64,000 nucleotides of DNA from Bedellia somnulentella (GCA_963576735.1 OY755186.1:11395970-11459969); one strand, 5' to 3'; positions 1-44,400 are shown, counted from the stretch's first letter. A program made the numbers and translations. Notes: generated from the sequence alone by a model not told the origin.

Positions 1-119
1 AATCATATACCCTGTATGATTGATCAGTCTGGTGTCCATCTCTCTGTAGCATGTCTGTCTCTCGGAATGGTGAGGAAATGAAATCAATACATAAGTCATT
101 GAATAAATAAAAAAAAAAA

Positions 120-665
120 AATTTTCGGACAACATAAAATCCATTGTGTTAGTAATCTTAAAAACTAGGTGTGTTAGTACTTATATTCTACGAGGGATTT
201 GGTAATATTAATTAAGTGGCCGATAAGTGGACAATCCCCACTATCGGCTATCGCCCTCAGGACGCCGTTGCTACTGCCGCGCACCCTACGTAAAAGTGAC
301 GCAGCTTTCTTCCGCAGAATAGTAGAGAAGCTATCTTTTTCTTCATACGCAAACATAGCTGAGGCACTACAGTAGCGCGGCAACCCCAACAGCGCCCTTA
401 AGGCGTTGTTATATTGGATGCACAAGGCGTTGTACGATTTCTTGGTGTAGGAGGTCAACCCCCCCTGCCTAACTCCGCACTCCATCCTTTACGGTTCCGA
501 ATACTCATCTGCCCATCTCACGAGATTCACCTGGCTCCCATACCAAAATGTTAAAACATTAATTAATTCTACCGCGAGCCCTACCTCTTCCAGCTTCTTC
601 CATAGTATATCGTACGAAACAAGGTCAGATGCCTTGGACAAGTCTAGAAAACAGGCAAAGGCAGG
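120..665 (-). pseudogene. Degraded non-LTR retrotransposon reverse transcriptase fragment
   Basis: Read on the minus strand from 665, the frame gives reverse-transcriptase-like protein: ACFLDLSKASDLVSYDIL, then a stretch with FWYGSQV, then RMECGVRQGGLTS, which fits the LINE RT core (motif A region and the QGG turn). It is broken in two ways. A TAA stop lies at 489-491 just before RMECG. After QGGLTS the frame jumps directly to ALRALLGLPRYCSASAMF, a segment that lies far downstream in intact elements, so the YADD-containing part is deleted. The frame ends near 174. Dead LINE copy; the clade is not resolved. Confidence 0.75.
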
Positions 666-722
666 ATGGATTTTAAATATACTTTTTTAAACTTTAAACT
701 TAACATTAAAACTCAAACTCAA

Positions 723-1262
723 TCGTTCACGCCGTATATCCCCGAAGGGGTTGGCAGAGGTATTCATACTTCTGAACGTCACGTGACATTGTCAACTGGT
801 ATGCAGAGTACCCACGTTTTGCTTAGACAGTGTACTCAAGAGATAGGGAGTAGGCAAATTGCTGTAGGCCCGACCAGGAATTTAAGTTTATATAGTTTAA
901 GAATATCCAAAAACACGCATTTCATCCAAAACAAGCACTTCTAACAAAAAGGGAAAAATAATCCTTATATAAGATGAAAATGGTAAAAAATTAAAAATAG
1001 TATTATTGTGAAAAATTTCTACTTACGTAAATTAGGAATTATTTTTCACTTTTTCATAAGAAGTGCTACAAAGGTGTTTTTTGTGGTTTTTATTAACTAT
1101 ATTGAATTATTATTGTTTTTCAGGGCACACTGTCACAAGATTAGGCACAACTCAGCTATGTATGTTTCCTCACAATGTTTGAAATTACCCTTTATACGTC
1201 CATATAGTCTTTCAAAGAAAAGTATTTAAAATGGCGTAGGTTTGATTCTTAATTTGAACCCA
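723..1262 (-). repeat. SINE-B copy, internally rearranged
   Basis: Two blocks, 723-890 and about 1115-1262, match the tail and body of SINE-B in minus orientation (CCCCGAAGGGGTTGGCAGAG, then the TCAGCTATG...TTTCCTCAC region). About 220 bases of AT-rich sequence separate them and an internal part is missing. Old diverged copy. Confidence 0.7.
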
Positions 1263-1721
1263 TATCTCCGATTGAGGACCGTGATCTATTCACTGTACTG
1301 AATTTAGTACTGCTAGAATGTACCTGTAGTACTGAATTCAGTCTTTCTTTTAACTATTCACATTACATAGAGATAGCTTCATCTCTCTTTACATCAATTT
1401 AAATTTTGGGAGGCGAATAAAATAATTCGCGTATTAATTTCAGAGTTCGTTTATTTGCTCAACAGATTTCGATGGGTAAGCAAGTATTATTGATAGATGT
1501 AATTAATTGTAAACATTCAATCGTTAATTAATTTTACATTTTCATAAAGCAGGTTATGAACGTGCCTTATTATATGATCAATTGATTTTATGCGAAGTTT
1601 CGTTCATATTGTAATGTCGTATTTTTTGTGACTATAGTGCGGGTGGGGTTTTTGGAATCTGTGTCATACGATTAGCAACTCATAATTTTGTTTTGTTTCG
1701 GGTTTTAAGCTTCTCATCTCA

Positions 1722-1994
1722 CTACATACATACATATACTCACGGCTATTAATCCATAGACGGGGTAGCCAGAGCTAAGGAATTAGATATTCCTCAGCCA
1801 CTTTTGGAAAGTTGTGTGGGGGAGGATGGTAAAATAAAGGTTGTTGGTGATGGGTCTCCAACCGCATCGCCCAAAAATCCCTTAACAGCCCCCAATACCG
1901 TTAGTCGCCTCTTACGTACACCCACCGGAAGAAATGGGGTAGTGCTATTCTAAGCCGACACTACACAGCATTCTAAGCCGACACTACACAGCAT
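1722..1994 (-). repeat. SINE-A copy with duplicated 5' head
   Basis: Full-length minus copy: ATGT-type tail at 1722-1740, body with GTCGCCTCTTACGTACACCC, head reading CCGACACTACACAGC. The 21-24 bp head occurs twice in tandem (1950-1994). Confidence 0.85.
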
Positions 1995-2811
1995 AACTCT
2001 CACTACTAAAACATTTAGTCTAGAATTTAATTCCTAAACGATGGTTCACAAATATAGCTGTGCGCATATAGGTATATAGACTTATTAATCTTTCTAGTTG
2101 CAATGAGCTGCCATTCAGGAAAGAGTAGCCTACCTTAGAGTAGAAAACCTTAATTGTTAGGATTGTAGCACCAACATTTATTTCTATTTTTGTAATATCA
2201 TCATTGTAAAAACTTGCCAAGTCGCCTGTGAAGAATTTCTTTGTAGAAACATACATACTCACGGCTATAAATCGTTTATTGTTGTAGAAAGTATACTTAA
2301 ATCAGAAATATATTAAGAGCAGCATGTGAAATTTTCGAGCAGAAATCAAAACGCAAACTAAACTTTGTTTTCATAGTGTTTATATTAATACGTCATAATC
2401 AAAAAGTGCAGACGACATATAGTCAAAACCAATTTTAGTAGCTTCCTCTAATTATGTTTTTCAAATATAATTTAAATATATATGCTCTTGTAATTTAAAA
2501 ATAAGAGAGGTTTTTTTAAATTAAAAAGGTTTGTTGCATTGCATTCGATCATATAATTGGGAATAAACTGTTTAACATCTGCAATACAATTAACATAATA
2601 TTAGTTTAACAAATACGTTTTGTGTTTTTACTGTTGTTTGTATGATATTTTTATTTGTATAAGATGCTACCTTTTTTTTGTTTTATCTATTAAATTTTAA
2701 AGTGGTATACAGTGTTTATATTCATATTATTACAAAATCGAAATCTCATTTGATCATACAGTTTTGGTTTAAGTAAAATTTTTGCCAGTCTGCTGCTCAA
2801 CTTTAAAAAAA
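1995..2811. other. AT-rich intergenic sequence, no feature seen
   Basis: No repeat family seen elsewhere in the window and no convincing ORF. The 80-codon minus frame at 2020-2262 starts inside ATGT-tail-like sequence and has no recognisable domain. Confidence 0.4.
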
Positions 2812-3122
2812 TAACATACATACATACATATACTCAAGGCTATAAATCCCTAGAAGGGGTAGCCTGAGCTAAGGAATTAGAAATTAGAAGCCACTTTTGG
2901 AAATGACAGTGGGGAAAAGATGCTAAAAATAAAGGTTGTTGGTTATGGGTGTCCAACAGCTTCGCCCAAATATCCCTTAAAACCCCATTTCCTCCGGTGG
3001 GTGTACGTAAGAGGCGACTAACGGTATTGCCGTTAGTCGCCTCTTACGTACACCCACCGGAAGAAATGGGGTAATGCTATTCTAAGCCGACACTACACAG
3101 CATAGCCGACACTACACAGCAC
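2812..3122 (-). repeat. SINE-A copy containing a 42-bp-arm hairpin
   Basis: Minus copy with tail at 2812-2836 and head near 3110. Positions 2983-3024 and 3030-3071 are inverted copies of the same head-proximal block, so part of the element is present twice in opposite orientation. The head is also duplicated (3090-3120). Confidence 0.85.
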
Positions 3123-3769
3123 TTAAAAAAATAAATAGTTTAGTATGCAGTTTCTTATACTACTACCACACTACTACCATTTATCTACTTCTCTTTCTGT
3201 TTTTACATGTTCACTATCACTCTTTCATTCAGTTTAGCGCAGCACATTGCATTTAAATAAACGAAGCTAAACAGGATGAGAAGGCTCTGTTTAATTTAAA
3301 TGCTGAGTTTGACTAAAAATCTCATTATGAACGAAATCGGTCGCTGATCGATTTTTCCTAGTGTGTGTTGTGTGTGTGTGGGTGAGGGAGCCCGCGAATA
3401 CATTATGAGAGGCAGTCAGGTAGAAGATAGGGTGACCATAAACGAGGTTAAAAACTAGCTAGTAGTAGCTAGCTTGTTTTATATGGAACAAAACTTTGTA
3501 ATAAACAAGGCATGCGCTAAAATATAAAAGCTTTTAAATTTTGACGTTTAAACCAAAACATTATTATACAATTAATATGAAACAATAACTTGTCGCGATA
3601 TTTTAAACCTCGTAATTCTAGGGCTGAATATTTTTAAAAATTTAATTAATAAGACCAAGTAACCTATACTACTTGTTTATCCAATTAGGTTGATCATGCG
3701 ACAAAATACAAGTATATGCACAGCCATTTGAGTTTGATAGTAAATTTGGATTCATAATATATTATTTTA

Positions 3770-4014
3770 ATACATACATACATATACTCACGGCTTTAAA
3801 TCCCTGGAAAGGGTAGCCAGAGATAAGAAATTAGAAATTCCTCAGCCACTTTTGGAAGTTGCGCGGGGAAAAGATGGTGAAAAAAAGTTTGTTGTTGATG
3901 GGTCTCCAACCGCATCGCCCAAAAATCCCTTAAAAGACCTAATACCGTTAGTCGCCTTTTACGTACACCCACCGGAAGAAATGGGGTAGTGCTATTATAA
4001 GCCGGCACTACACA
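3770..4014 (-). repeat. SINE-A copy (left arm of inverted pair)
   Basis: Full minus copy. Together with about 30 bp of left flank (from 3739) it is inverted relative to the plus copy at 5103-5349 and that copy's right flank. Confidence 0.85.
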
Positions 4015-4150
4015 GAAAATAATTATTTAAAGAATATTTTTGCTTTACAAAGGTAATAAACTATTAAACAATCTAAATAACATAAAGAATTAAGATCGAT
4101 ATTCTATTATATCATTTTTCACCCAGAATATCCGACGAATATAAGAATAT

Positions 4151-4382
4151 TGCCGTGTAGTGTCGGCTTATATTGTCACTACCGCGTTTTAACTATGGCT
4201 AAGGGAATAGGGCCTTTTAAAATGGTTTTTGGGCGATGCAGTTGGACACCTAGCAGCAACGATACTTTTTTCTACTATCTTCTCCCCTATCAACTTCCAA
4301 ATGTGACTTAGGAGTATTTGGAGCTCCGAAGCTCTTGATACCCCTTTTTGGGATTTATGGCTGTGAGTATATGTATGTATCC
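4151..4382 (+). repeat. SINE-A copy, diverged
   Basis: Head TGCCGTGTAGTGTCGGCTTA at 4151, tail GTGAGTATATGTATGTAT at 4364-4380. The middle is diverged. It sits head to head with the copy at 3770-4014. Confidence 0.75.
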
Positions 4383-5102
4383 TACAAAAACCATATTGAA
4401 CGACAATATCCATTAGTAAATGACAAAGCAAAAACTGCCAAAACTCACTGAGCCCGCGTAGTTGACTATTTGTAGAGGTTAGAAATTCTCTATGGTTTGG
4501 TAGAGACATGCATGAGCTGTGGTGATGATGAGTAAAAATAATATGTTTAAATCAAACCAGATAGTTATAATCGTCATTAAAATATAATAACAGTTTTTTT
4601 TTATAAAGTACGATTTTTTCATTCAAATCATAGTCACAGTACAACGACGCGCACCCCATCTGTCCATTCGATCGCATTAGTGCAAATTAATGAGGACTGC
4701 CATATTTATTTCGCATTTTCATTTGGCAGCGCTGTGGTGGCTTCAAATTGGCACTTTTATACTAGGAACGGTTTGTTGGCAATATTAAACAGAGGACCTG
4801 ATACTCGTATTATGACTTTTACTTGTTTAAAGTTTGGGAGTATATTGGTGACAAATAATATGAATTGAATGGAGTTGAATAACTATTGGTCCTTAGTAGT
4901 ATCTTTTCTTTTCACATCACACTAAAACATTTTACTTGTATTGATACATTGTAAAACATATTATACTCTTAATCCAAAAGTAAGAAAAAAAGGTGTTGAT
5001 TACTACGGTATTACAATAATGTTATTTTTATGGCTAAGGCGGAACTCTCTGTGATCATTACATTGTATTGTGATTTAATTAAAATATTAGATACTTTTGA
5101 TA
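4383..5102. other. Intergenic sequence, no gene seen
   Basis: Unique-looking AT-rich DNA forming the loop between the inverted SINE-A copies. The short frames here (4189-4509 minus, 4680-4868 plus) overlap repeats or lack any recognisable motif. Confidence 0.35.
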
Positions 5103-5349
5103 GCTGTGTAGTGCCGGCATAGAATAGCATTACCCTATTTCTTCCCACAGCTGTACGTAAGAGATGACTAGGGTATTGGGGGGTTTTAAGTGTTTTTTGG
5201 GCGATGCGGTTGGAGCCCCATAACCAACAACCTTTATTTCACCATCTTTTCCCCGCGCAACTTCCAAAAGTGGCTAAGGAATTTCTAATTTCTTAGCTCT
5301 GGCTACCCCTTCCAGGTATTTCAAAGCCGTGAGTATATGTATGTACGTA
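5103..5349 (+). repeat. SINE-A copy (right arm of inverted pair)
   Basis: Full plus copy; head GCTGTGTAGTGCCGGC, tail GTGAGTATATGTATGTAC. Flank 5350-5383 is the reverse complement of 3739-3772. Confidence 0.85.
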
Positions 5350-5383
5350 TTAAAACAATATATTATGAATCCAAATTTACTAT

Positions 5384-5439
5384 TCCCTGGTTACCCCTGT
5401 AAGGGATATGTAGCCGTGAGTATATGTATGTATGTATGT
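5384..5439 (+). repeat. SINE-A 3' fragment
   Basis: Only the last ~55 bp (GGTTACCCC...GTGAGTATATGTATG) are present, directly after the preceding inverted copy. Confidence 0.7.
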
Positions 5440-5524
5440 CCATATGAAAAAAGTGAGTTTTAATCGCGGTGTATAGTATATTCAACTGTAACCTTCTCGA
5501 TTGAAAATAATATACTATTCTTCT

Positions 5525-5915
5525 CCTCCAGGGCTAATGTAAAAGGCTACTAAGGGTGCTGGCATTCAAATTCGTCCCACGGGTATCATAAGAGCTGACT
5601 TACGTTTTGAGACCGTTTCAGTGATTTTTCGGGCTTCAACTCCACAAATAAACCTTTATTTTACACCCTTCAAACTTTATGTTATCATTTTTACTCCCCT
5701 AAACTTCCAAAAATACCTGAGAAATTTACAATGCTGTAGCTCTACCCTTTTTAGGGACTTATAAGCGTGATTATAAGTATGTATTTACTCGTATGTATAT
5801 ATGATCGATGTGGTTGGCAACCCATTACCAATCGTCCTTTATTTCTCCATGTTTTCTTGTTTTCATTCCAATCGGCTGAGAAGTTTTTAATTTCGCAGCT
5901 CTGGGAGCTGTGTAG
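5525..5915 (+). repeat. Two old SINE-A remnants
   Basis: 5525-5795 keeps the order of SINE-A landmarks (CATAAGAGCTGACT, CCTTTATTTTACA, ACTTCCAAAA, TAGCTCTACCC, GTATGTATT) at low identity. 5803-5915 repeats the middle section (GATGTGGTTGG, CCTTTATTTCTCC). Confidence 0.55.
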
Positions 5916-5989
5916 GAGGATAAAATAATGTGGACATTACTGTTGTACTATAACACAGATGACGCGTGAAGACCATGATTTAAAATAAA

Positions 5990-7333
5990 AGTAGGATCTG
6001 TATGTATAGATTTATTTATATACTAATAGAGTGTTTTTTTCTAATCATAATCGAAAACAACTTTTAACAATTAAAGTGTCTAAACTAAATAATTGCTATG
6101 CAAAATCGAAGACAAATATTATTTTGGCTTTAAATTAAAGCTATTGCACCAAAATCTAAAAACAAAAAACCAGCTTACAACATAATGTTTAAATTAATTT
6201 GTTAATAATTATATACACTAAGAAAGTCGATTTATAAATCGTATAAAAGAAATTGTTTATCTACAACTATTCCCAGACATTCAACAATTTCATATCAAGC
6301 ATTTGTCTCATCATCACTTTTTATGTGTTATATTTTAATTAATAAATTAGGTGTGGTTCCATCTACATATGATTTTTTCGCAAATTTGCTTATTCTATAG
6401 AAATATTAAGTCTTTTCTTAATCTCGAAATTAATCCATGTTTTTTTCGATGATGAAACAAGATACTTGAGGCCTGCACTTGATCATCGAAATTACGATTC
6501 TAAAATATAATTGATTTTATTCATTTTGAAATAAACAGCTCAATCTAGTCTCTTTAGACAACTGTGGTTCTTTTGTTTAAATTTCAAATAATAGAAAAAT
6601 GATATTAAGGAACCTTGTAAACTTATTCCACAACATTTCGATGTTAATCTGTAATGTATAATCTAAAGGACAGGCCATTATAATTAACTTTAAGCATTTA
6701 CTCAACGTTTTGATTGCACAACTATTGCACTTTACAAGATGCATATACAACAACCTATTCACAAATTTACATCATCAAATCATCATTGTTAATTAGCTTA
6801 TACTGAACATGGACTCAAAAGTCGGATAAAAACGGCATTATATCAACACAAGTATACGTAACAAAACATTTCTACAACCTATACCGTCATATTCTATTTT
6901 CGTTGCATCAGTATTAACTCTAAGACTCGGTTTTTCAACAGTTCTTAAGCTTAAAAGCCATTTTAGGTGTGAATTTCAGGTACCACATAGAAATCAAAAT
7001 TTATAAGCTTTGTAAAAATTACAGTATGATGTCAAATCCATGAAAACGACAAAATTTCTAAAGTTTTGCTTCCCAGATAAGATATAGTTTTCAAGCCATA
7101 GTGTTATGACGAAATTTTAAATGTTTATAGTGGAAAGAAAACACTGGATTATAAAATATAACCAAGACACAAGATTGTTTACTTTAAACGAGATTTACTT
7201 GGAACAGCTTTTTAAATTCATAATTCACCTAAAGTAGTTTTTAAACATTTTAGCACAGGATTTTTATGGATATGTTACGAGCCTAAAAGTGAAAGTAAAC
7301 TTAAAACAAAATCTCAACTAATCTAAATCCTGC
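5990..7333 (-). other. Putative 3' UTR of the RUNX gene
   Basis: This is 1.3 kb of AT-rich DNA directly after the VWRPY stop. It has none of the repeat families that crowd both sides, as expected for transcribed UTR. Minus-strand AATAAA hexamers lie at 6516-6521 and 6011-6016. The extent is inferred; no transcript evidence is available. Confidence 0.4.
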
Positions 7334-38800
<31,467 letters not shown>

Positions 38801-39744
38801 ATACCGCACTAAGTGATTTGAAGCATTTCTGTGTCGTGATCGTTTAATTCATATGAGAAGAATCGAATTAGTATTATTAACTCGTCTTTAAATTTTAATT
38901 GTAAATATATGCGACTTACAAAACAAAAATTCAAATATAAATTCATAACTATGATAAATTGTTCAACAAATTATGCATCATTATCAGACTAATTCATCGA
39001 GCAAAATTGTGAAATACTAAATTTCAAAATATACAGCAATAGTTTTTCAAAGTTTTGATTTAATAACATAATGGTGATACACACATCACGAGATTATACC
39101 AAGCATCAAACACTTAATCAAAATTATCAATTTACAGTTCTACAACTACTGAATAAACATAGCTGAAGCGGTAATTAAGTCCAATCAAACGTAAATTTTG
39201 ATCAGCAACTATTGTGTCAGCCCCTCGTATTAAGTCATTCTAATGCCAGATTGTTAGTGAATTAATCCGTTGACTGCGCACAAGTACGATACCGCTCGCT
39301 GTATGTGCATTATCACCTGTTAAACATAATGCTGTTAGCTTCTTGGTTACATATTGATTAGCATATAACCTTCTTGATGTTTTTTAACCTAAATTAAAGT
39401 GAAGTAATGTTTTCTGGAACTAATTTCATATCGTGAGTGCAAAGTTAATATTTTATTGTGTTACATCCAATAAGTTTAAGAAAATAAAAAGAAGTTATTT
39501 ATTCGAAGCCTCTTATAAAAATACATATTTTAAAACAAGCATAAAAATAAAGCAATTTAATAACAAAGTATAACTACAAACAAAAATAAAACAACTTGTA
39601 CAAATCTAGTTTAAAAATACTGCAAGGTGAATAAGAGGCAATAATAGGAATCTCACTCAGCAATATAGCAAAGGAAAAAAATAATTGTACCTTTACCACT
39701 GATTTACTGCCAAAACCTTAATAATTTATAATTATATATTAAAG
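38801..39744. other. Upstream AT-rich sequence, nothing recognised
   Basis: No repeat family and no coding signal. Confidence 0.35.
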
Positions 39745-39962
39745 CTCACCCAGAGGAAACCCAGATGGCTGAGTTGTACTTAGTCATGTGACAGTGTATT
39801 CGTACAAAACGGCAATAGGCCTGCCTCCTATGGCGTGAGTACACTGTCCATGCAAAACGTGGGTACTCTGAACACCAGGTGACATAGTCACGTGATGGTC
39901 AGAAGTATTAGTACCCCTGCTAACCTCTTCTGGGATATTCGGCGTGAACGTTTATGTTATGA
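39745..39962 (+). repeat. SINE-B copy, 5'-truncated
   Basis: From CAGAGGAAACCCAGATGGCT to GGCGTGAACGTTTATGTTAT; the tRNA-like head is absent. Confidence 0.85.
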
Positions 39963-40017
39963 ATGTATTAAAATATAGGTATAGTTTAATACAATCCCAG
40001 ATGTTCATATAACTTGT

Positions 40018-40114
40018 GATACATTGGTGTAGGACTGATTCTGAATTTATCCAACGACTCTCTGCATTGGGATTGCAGGCGGTCGTGCTCCCTACTGAGC
40101 TATCACGGTGGTTT
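40018..40114 (-). repeat. SINE-B head fragment
   Basis: Minus reading starts CCACCGTGATAGCTCAGTAG and ends CCTACACCAATG: only the first ~95 bp of SINE-B. Confidence 0.75.
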
Positions 40115-40542
40115 TATATTGAACAAATGATAAAATAATCGTATTTAATTTATTCAATCAAGCATACTATTTCCAGTTGTGGAGCAAAACTTGAATGCTC
40201 TAATCTAGTTGCCTCAGCCACTTTAGGCAAATTTCTTTTCAAAATAACTGGAAATATCCGTAATGTTCGTAACTGATTGCCTGCTTCAATCCAAATCTAG
40301 ACTATTTATCAGCTGTTATAATAAGTTTTGACAAAAAGCAGCATAGGTATGCATACCCTACTATGATTGCTGGGGTATGCATGAATATATGAGTGCATAA
40401 TAAAATATTCAAAGCGTTTATAGTATGATTAGGTTGAGCTACAACTCATTTTCTCTTTACACTCCCACACTGCACTGGTACCTACAAGTACAATTGCAAA
40501 AAGCTATCACCATAGCTTGAGTTATAAATACCTGCTTCTTTT

Positions 40543-40700
40543 AGAATAGAATAGAATAGAATAGAATAGAATAACTATTTATTGCACATCAAACACAAAT
40601 TTACAAAGGAAATTATCATACAGTTTACAGTGAGGTACAATTGGCGGTCTTATCGCTAAAAGCGATCTCTTCCAGAAAACCTTTGGAAGGTGAGATCGGT
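40543..40700 (-). repeat. LINE 3' UTR with (AGAAT)n tail
   Basis: An AGAAT pentamer run (40543-40573) followed by TTATTGCACATCAAACACAA and TTATCGCTAAAAGCGATCTC. In minus orientation this is GAGATCGCTTTTAGCGATAA, a stem-loop, then an AATAAA-like end and repeat tail. Typical LINE 3' end. Confidence 0.65.
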
Positions 40701-41158
40701 AAATTAGTTATCTGTTCTTTTATATGTTGAAAGGGGGGAAAAACATCAAGATTGAAAACACACGAAATCTACAAGACAGATAATGTAGTGTGGTGTATGA
40801 GGTTCCTGCAGTTCATTTCTCAATACATCAATTTGATTAATAGCATTATAGTACTTTACACGGATGCATCAATATTCATTTACGTCATCTGTTTGAATGT
40901 AGCCCGGATCTGAGACTGACTTTATCCGGCTAAATCTGGTTAAATCTGCTTAGGACGCCGCCGCCGCTGCTTCTTTGGAATGTTTCATTATCGACGATGG
41001 CAGCAGACAGTATTGATTGTTTTATTGCTCGTGCTTGGCAGAATTTTCATAAATTGTTATGCATAATGGGTATGTATGACAAAGTTCTCTTGTGATTGGA
41101 ACGGGAATGCTCCGTAATTATACATGGTAATCCTTTTTATCGTTTTTTGTTTCATGTT

Positions 41159-41402
41159 ACTGTCTAGTGTTGGGTTAGAATAGCACTAATAAATGTCTTC
41201 CTGTGGGTGTACCTAAGAGGCTACTTAAGTTATCGGGGTTTTATAAGGATTTTTTGGGCGATGCAATTGGAGACTTTTACCAACAACCTTTTACCATCTT
41301 TTCCTTACTCAACTTCCGAAAGCGGCTGAAGAATTTCTAAATCCTTAGCTCTGGCTATCTTTTCTAGGGATCTATAGCTGTGAGTATATATATGAATGTA
41401 AC
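41159..41402 (+). repeat. SINE-A copy, diverged
   Basis: Head TGTCTAGTGTTGGGTTAGAA, tail GCTGTGAGTATATATATGAA, landmarks between in order. Confidence 0.8.
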
Positions 41403-44400
41403 ATACATTAAATATGCAATATTGAAAATTTGTATTAATTAGTATTTATTGATCTTACCATTCAAGGTTTTAGTGATAAGACCAACAGTTGTTATTTATT
41501 TTGTGACTCAAATGGTGTAAATATTTATTTTGTGATGTCCAATGAAGGTTTTTCTATGCTGTTTTGCTCTAATACACAGAAATAATTGCAAAAAGGGAAA
41601 AAAGTAGAGAGAATCTTTAAAATTGTGACACTGTACTAAGATGGTTGACTATTTCTTATTTAACGAATATGCGATAGTTACTTCTAAATCTACGTGCTAT
41701 AGTTTTCCCTGCGAAAATATTCTTCTTCAGTATTGTCATTTCCTTGCTAAACAATAAATTATTAATTTATGTGAATATTTATGTTACTTCTTACGAAGTG
41801 TTTTAAACACAAGAATGATTTATATTTTTATTTGTTGTGAAGGCTCGATTAAACATCTATTTCTCCTCCATAGCAAGGACATTAACATTTACTATTACTT
41901 ACTGCCGTTTAAGCCGAACCAATTTCAAAAACCAAACGAATTTAGCTCCTATTTGATGGCTCAATAAAGTCCAATCTAGATTACACCTCAAACACATTAT
42001 TATAGCGCACTCTCAACTAGCATGGACAGCCATTAACGCTTTGAAACGCAGATGTTATTTTCACAAGCCGAACGCAATCGCCCCTGCAAACTCTACTGTA
42101 GTGAATATCACATTTTCACTGCCTGAGATATATTATGTTTGTATTGATGTTTAATGCGTACTTTGAAATTTTATTAATTCAAATAAATAATAAAATTGAT
42201 TAAAAAGTAAAATTTGTGGATAAGATCTTTAACACATTGAGTTTTAATTATTTGATATGGATGGTTCGGCGATATCACCAGTAGTTCACAACAATTTCGA
42301 AAAGTGGGTAAGGAATTGTTGAATCGGAAGTTTTGGCTACCCTTTCTGGGGTTATGAAGCCGTATAGGTAACTACGTTGGGTTCTTACTGATGTTAACCA
42401 ATTTTTGGAATATATCAACAATATCATTTTACATCAACAAAACAAAAGATCTTTGATTTTAATAAAAAGACATTTGATGTTAAAAGTACACTTTGCATCA
42501 ACGTCTTATAAAATAGACCTCTCTTAATAAAAAATACCAACACTGTCTTAATTGATATTGTTTGTAATTGAAGGCTAGTTTTTTTAATTTTGGCTTATAC
42601 ATGTATGGAGAACTTTTAGTGTCCTTCATAAACATTTGAGAAAACAAGTTCTAATAAGCATACTAAAAAAATCATTTATCAATACAAACTAATAATAGAA
42701 ATAAGTCTTAAGAATCCTATTTTTATTTTAGTGAACTGAGTATTCTAAACCAATGTATATTCAAGAAAACACTATCAAACAAGAAGCATAAATATAAATT
42801 GATACTCTTAGGATAGTCATTTAGAATATTCAAAGGCATAGTATGTAAATACTGACTAGCTCCCAACTCATTAAAATAACAAAGCCAAGCTGCCACATAA
42901 CTAGGCTCTCGAAGCCCACCTTTACAAGGGCCATTCTTGGACCAAATAACGGACAAAGCTATGCAAAACGGTCCGCAGTGCAAATATTTAACGAGGCTCC
43001 CGTACAACACAAAATCAAACCTTTTATTTAAACGCAGGGGCACGTTGTTTGAAGAAAGGGGTCAGCTAAGGGATGCAGGGAGATAGTTCAACAACCCTCA
43101 GATGACCGGAGGACTAAAGGGTTAAGGATGAATTATTTGAAGACATGCAGTAAACTAATTAGGAACTCGTTGAGCAGTATTGTCCGTGTTATTTATATGT
43201 CTACTAGGATTTGGATTTTGTTTGATATTTTGTGATAATATTTAGTTTCATGTTTAAAAATTATAATTATGCTGAAGTTTTCGTTATCTTGAGCTTAAAG
43301 AAATAAGCATTTATAAGATAATTTCAGGTAATTATTCACTATTGTAGTCACGTTATCGTTCTGCTCTGATCTACAACCAATATTTAAAACCTTCACAATT
43401 TTTGTCATATATTTCGTTAACTTTAAAATAATATTTTTTTCAGCTTAGCTCACTAAAATTATTATATCCTACTTGAAAATCCACGTTCATTCAATCACTT
43501 ACTAATTAGAACTATGACCTATAACACTTTTTTTAAGTATGTATAATTTGGGCATAAACCTAAGATTTTATTCAGACGTAGTTATATTGTACAACAACAC
43601 ACAACATTATAAAACATATCTTTATGAGATCACAGTAGCAAACAATGCATCATTCAAATCACAGAGCGTGAATGTGTAACTGAGTGGTTAGAATGGCATG
43701 CGTTGCAATAAATCCTACGGTGCAAATGTTCTACGAGCAACATTGTTGATCTGGAGCTACGAGACTATTGCTACGCTGCAGCTTGACTACGAAACAGTTG
43801 GACTACTACGAAAGGTAATATAATGAATTACATCTCCATGGACAGATTTTGGATTATTTATTTGATTTAAGTATTTTTCATGGAAATAATACTTAATTTA
43901 TTGAAAAACGTATTAGTTAACAAATGTGCTATCTAAACTGAAATTGTACGAGGTCTCTAATTTATCACATGCATCTTGGCAAATGACAAAGTCATATGAT
44001 ATAAATGTTTGCAGTCGTGGTAAAAATTCAAGTTCCTTTTCTACCTTTTGGGAAAGTACTAGAGATTGGGTTTAAATATGGATTCATTTAGTCATGTGAG
44101 TTACCTCATTAGAGTCTTGAATTGGGTCTTAACCCCTTGCTCATAAATAAATCGCTCAGAAAGTATTTACTTATTTAAGCTGACATATTTATTGTATCTG
44201 TACAAATTACACTGTTTTGTTATAATAGAAATACATTTCACATTGTTATATTATACTAGTAAGTAGTCTGAAGTATTAAAATCGAATTAACTTAAAAACA
44301 CTTTCAAAGCCACATATTTATATAAACAAAACACGAACAGTCGTTAAACGATCGATATCGTAGCAAGGAGGCTGCGGTGCCGCCGCCCTCGTTAGTCCGG

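Noticed and set aside
3423..3480. Short AGCTAG-rich palindrome
   Set aside because: Imperfect and short; expected by chance in AT-rich DNA and not linked to any element border.
42723..43043. 106-codon minus ORF
   Set aside because: No domain, no splice or expression context; a single frame of this length is expected by chance in 64 kb.
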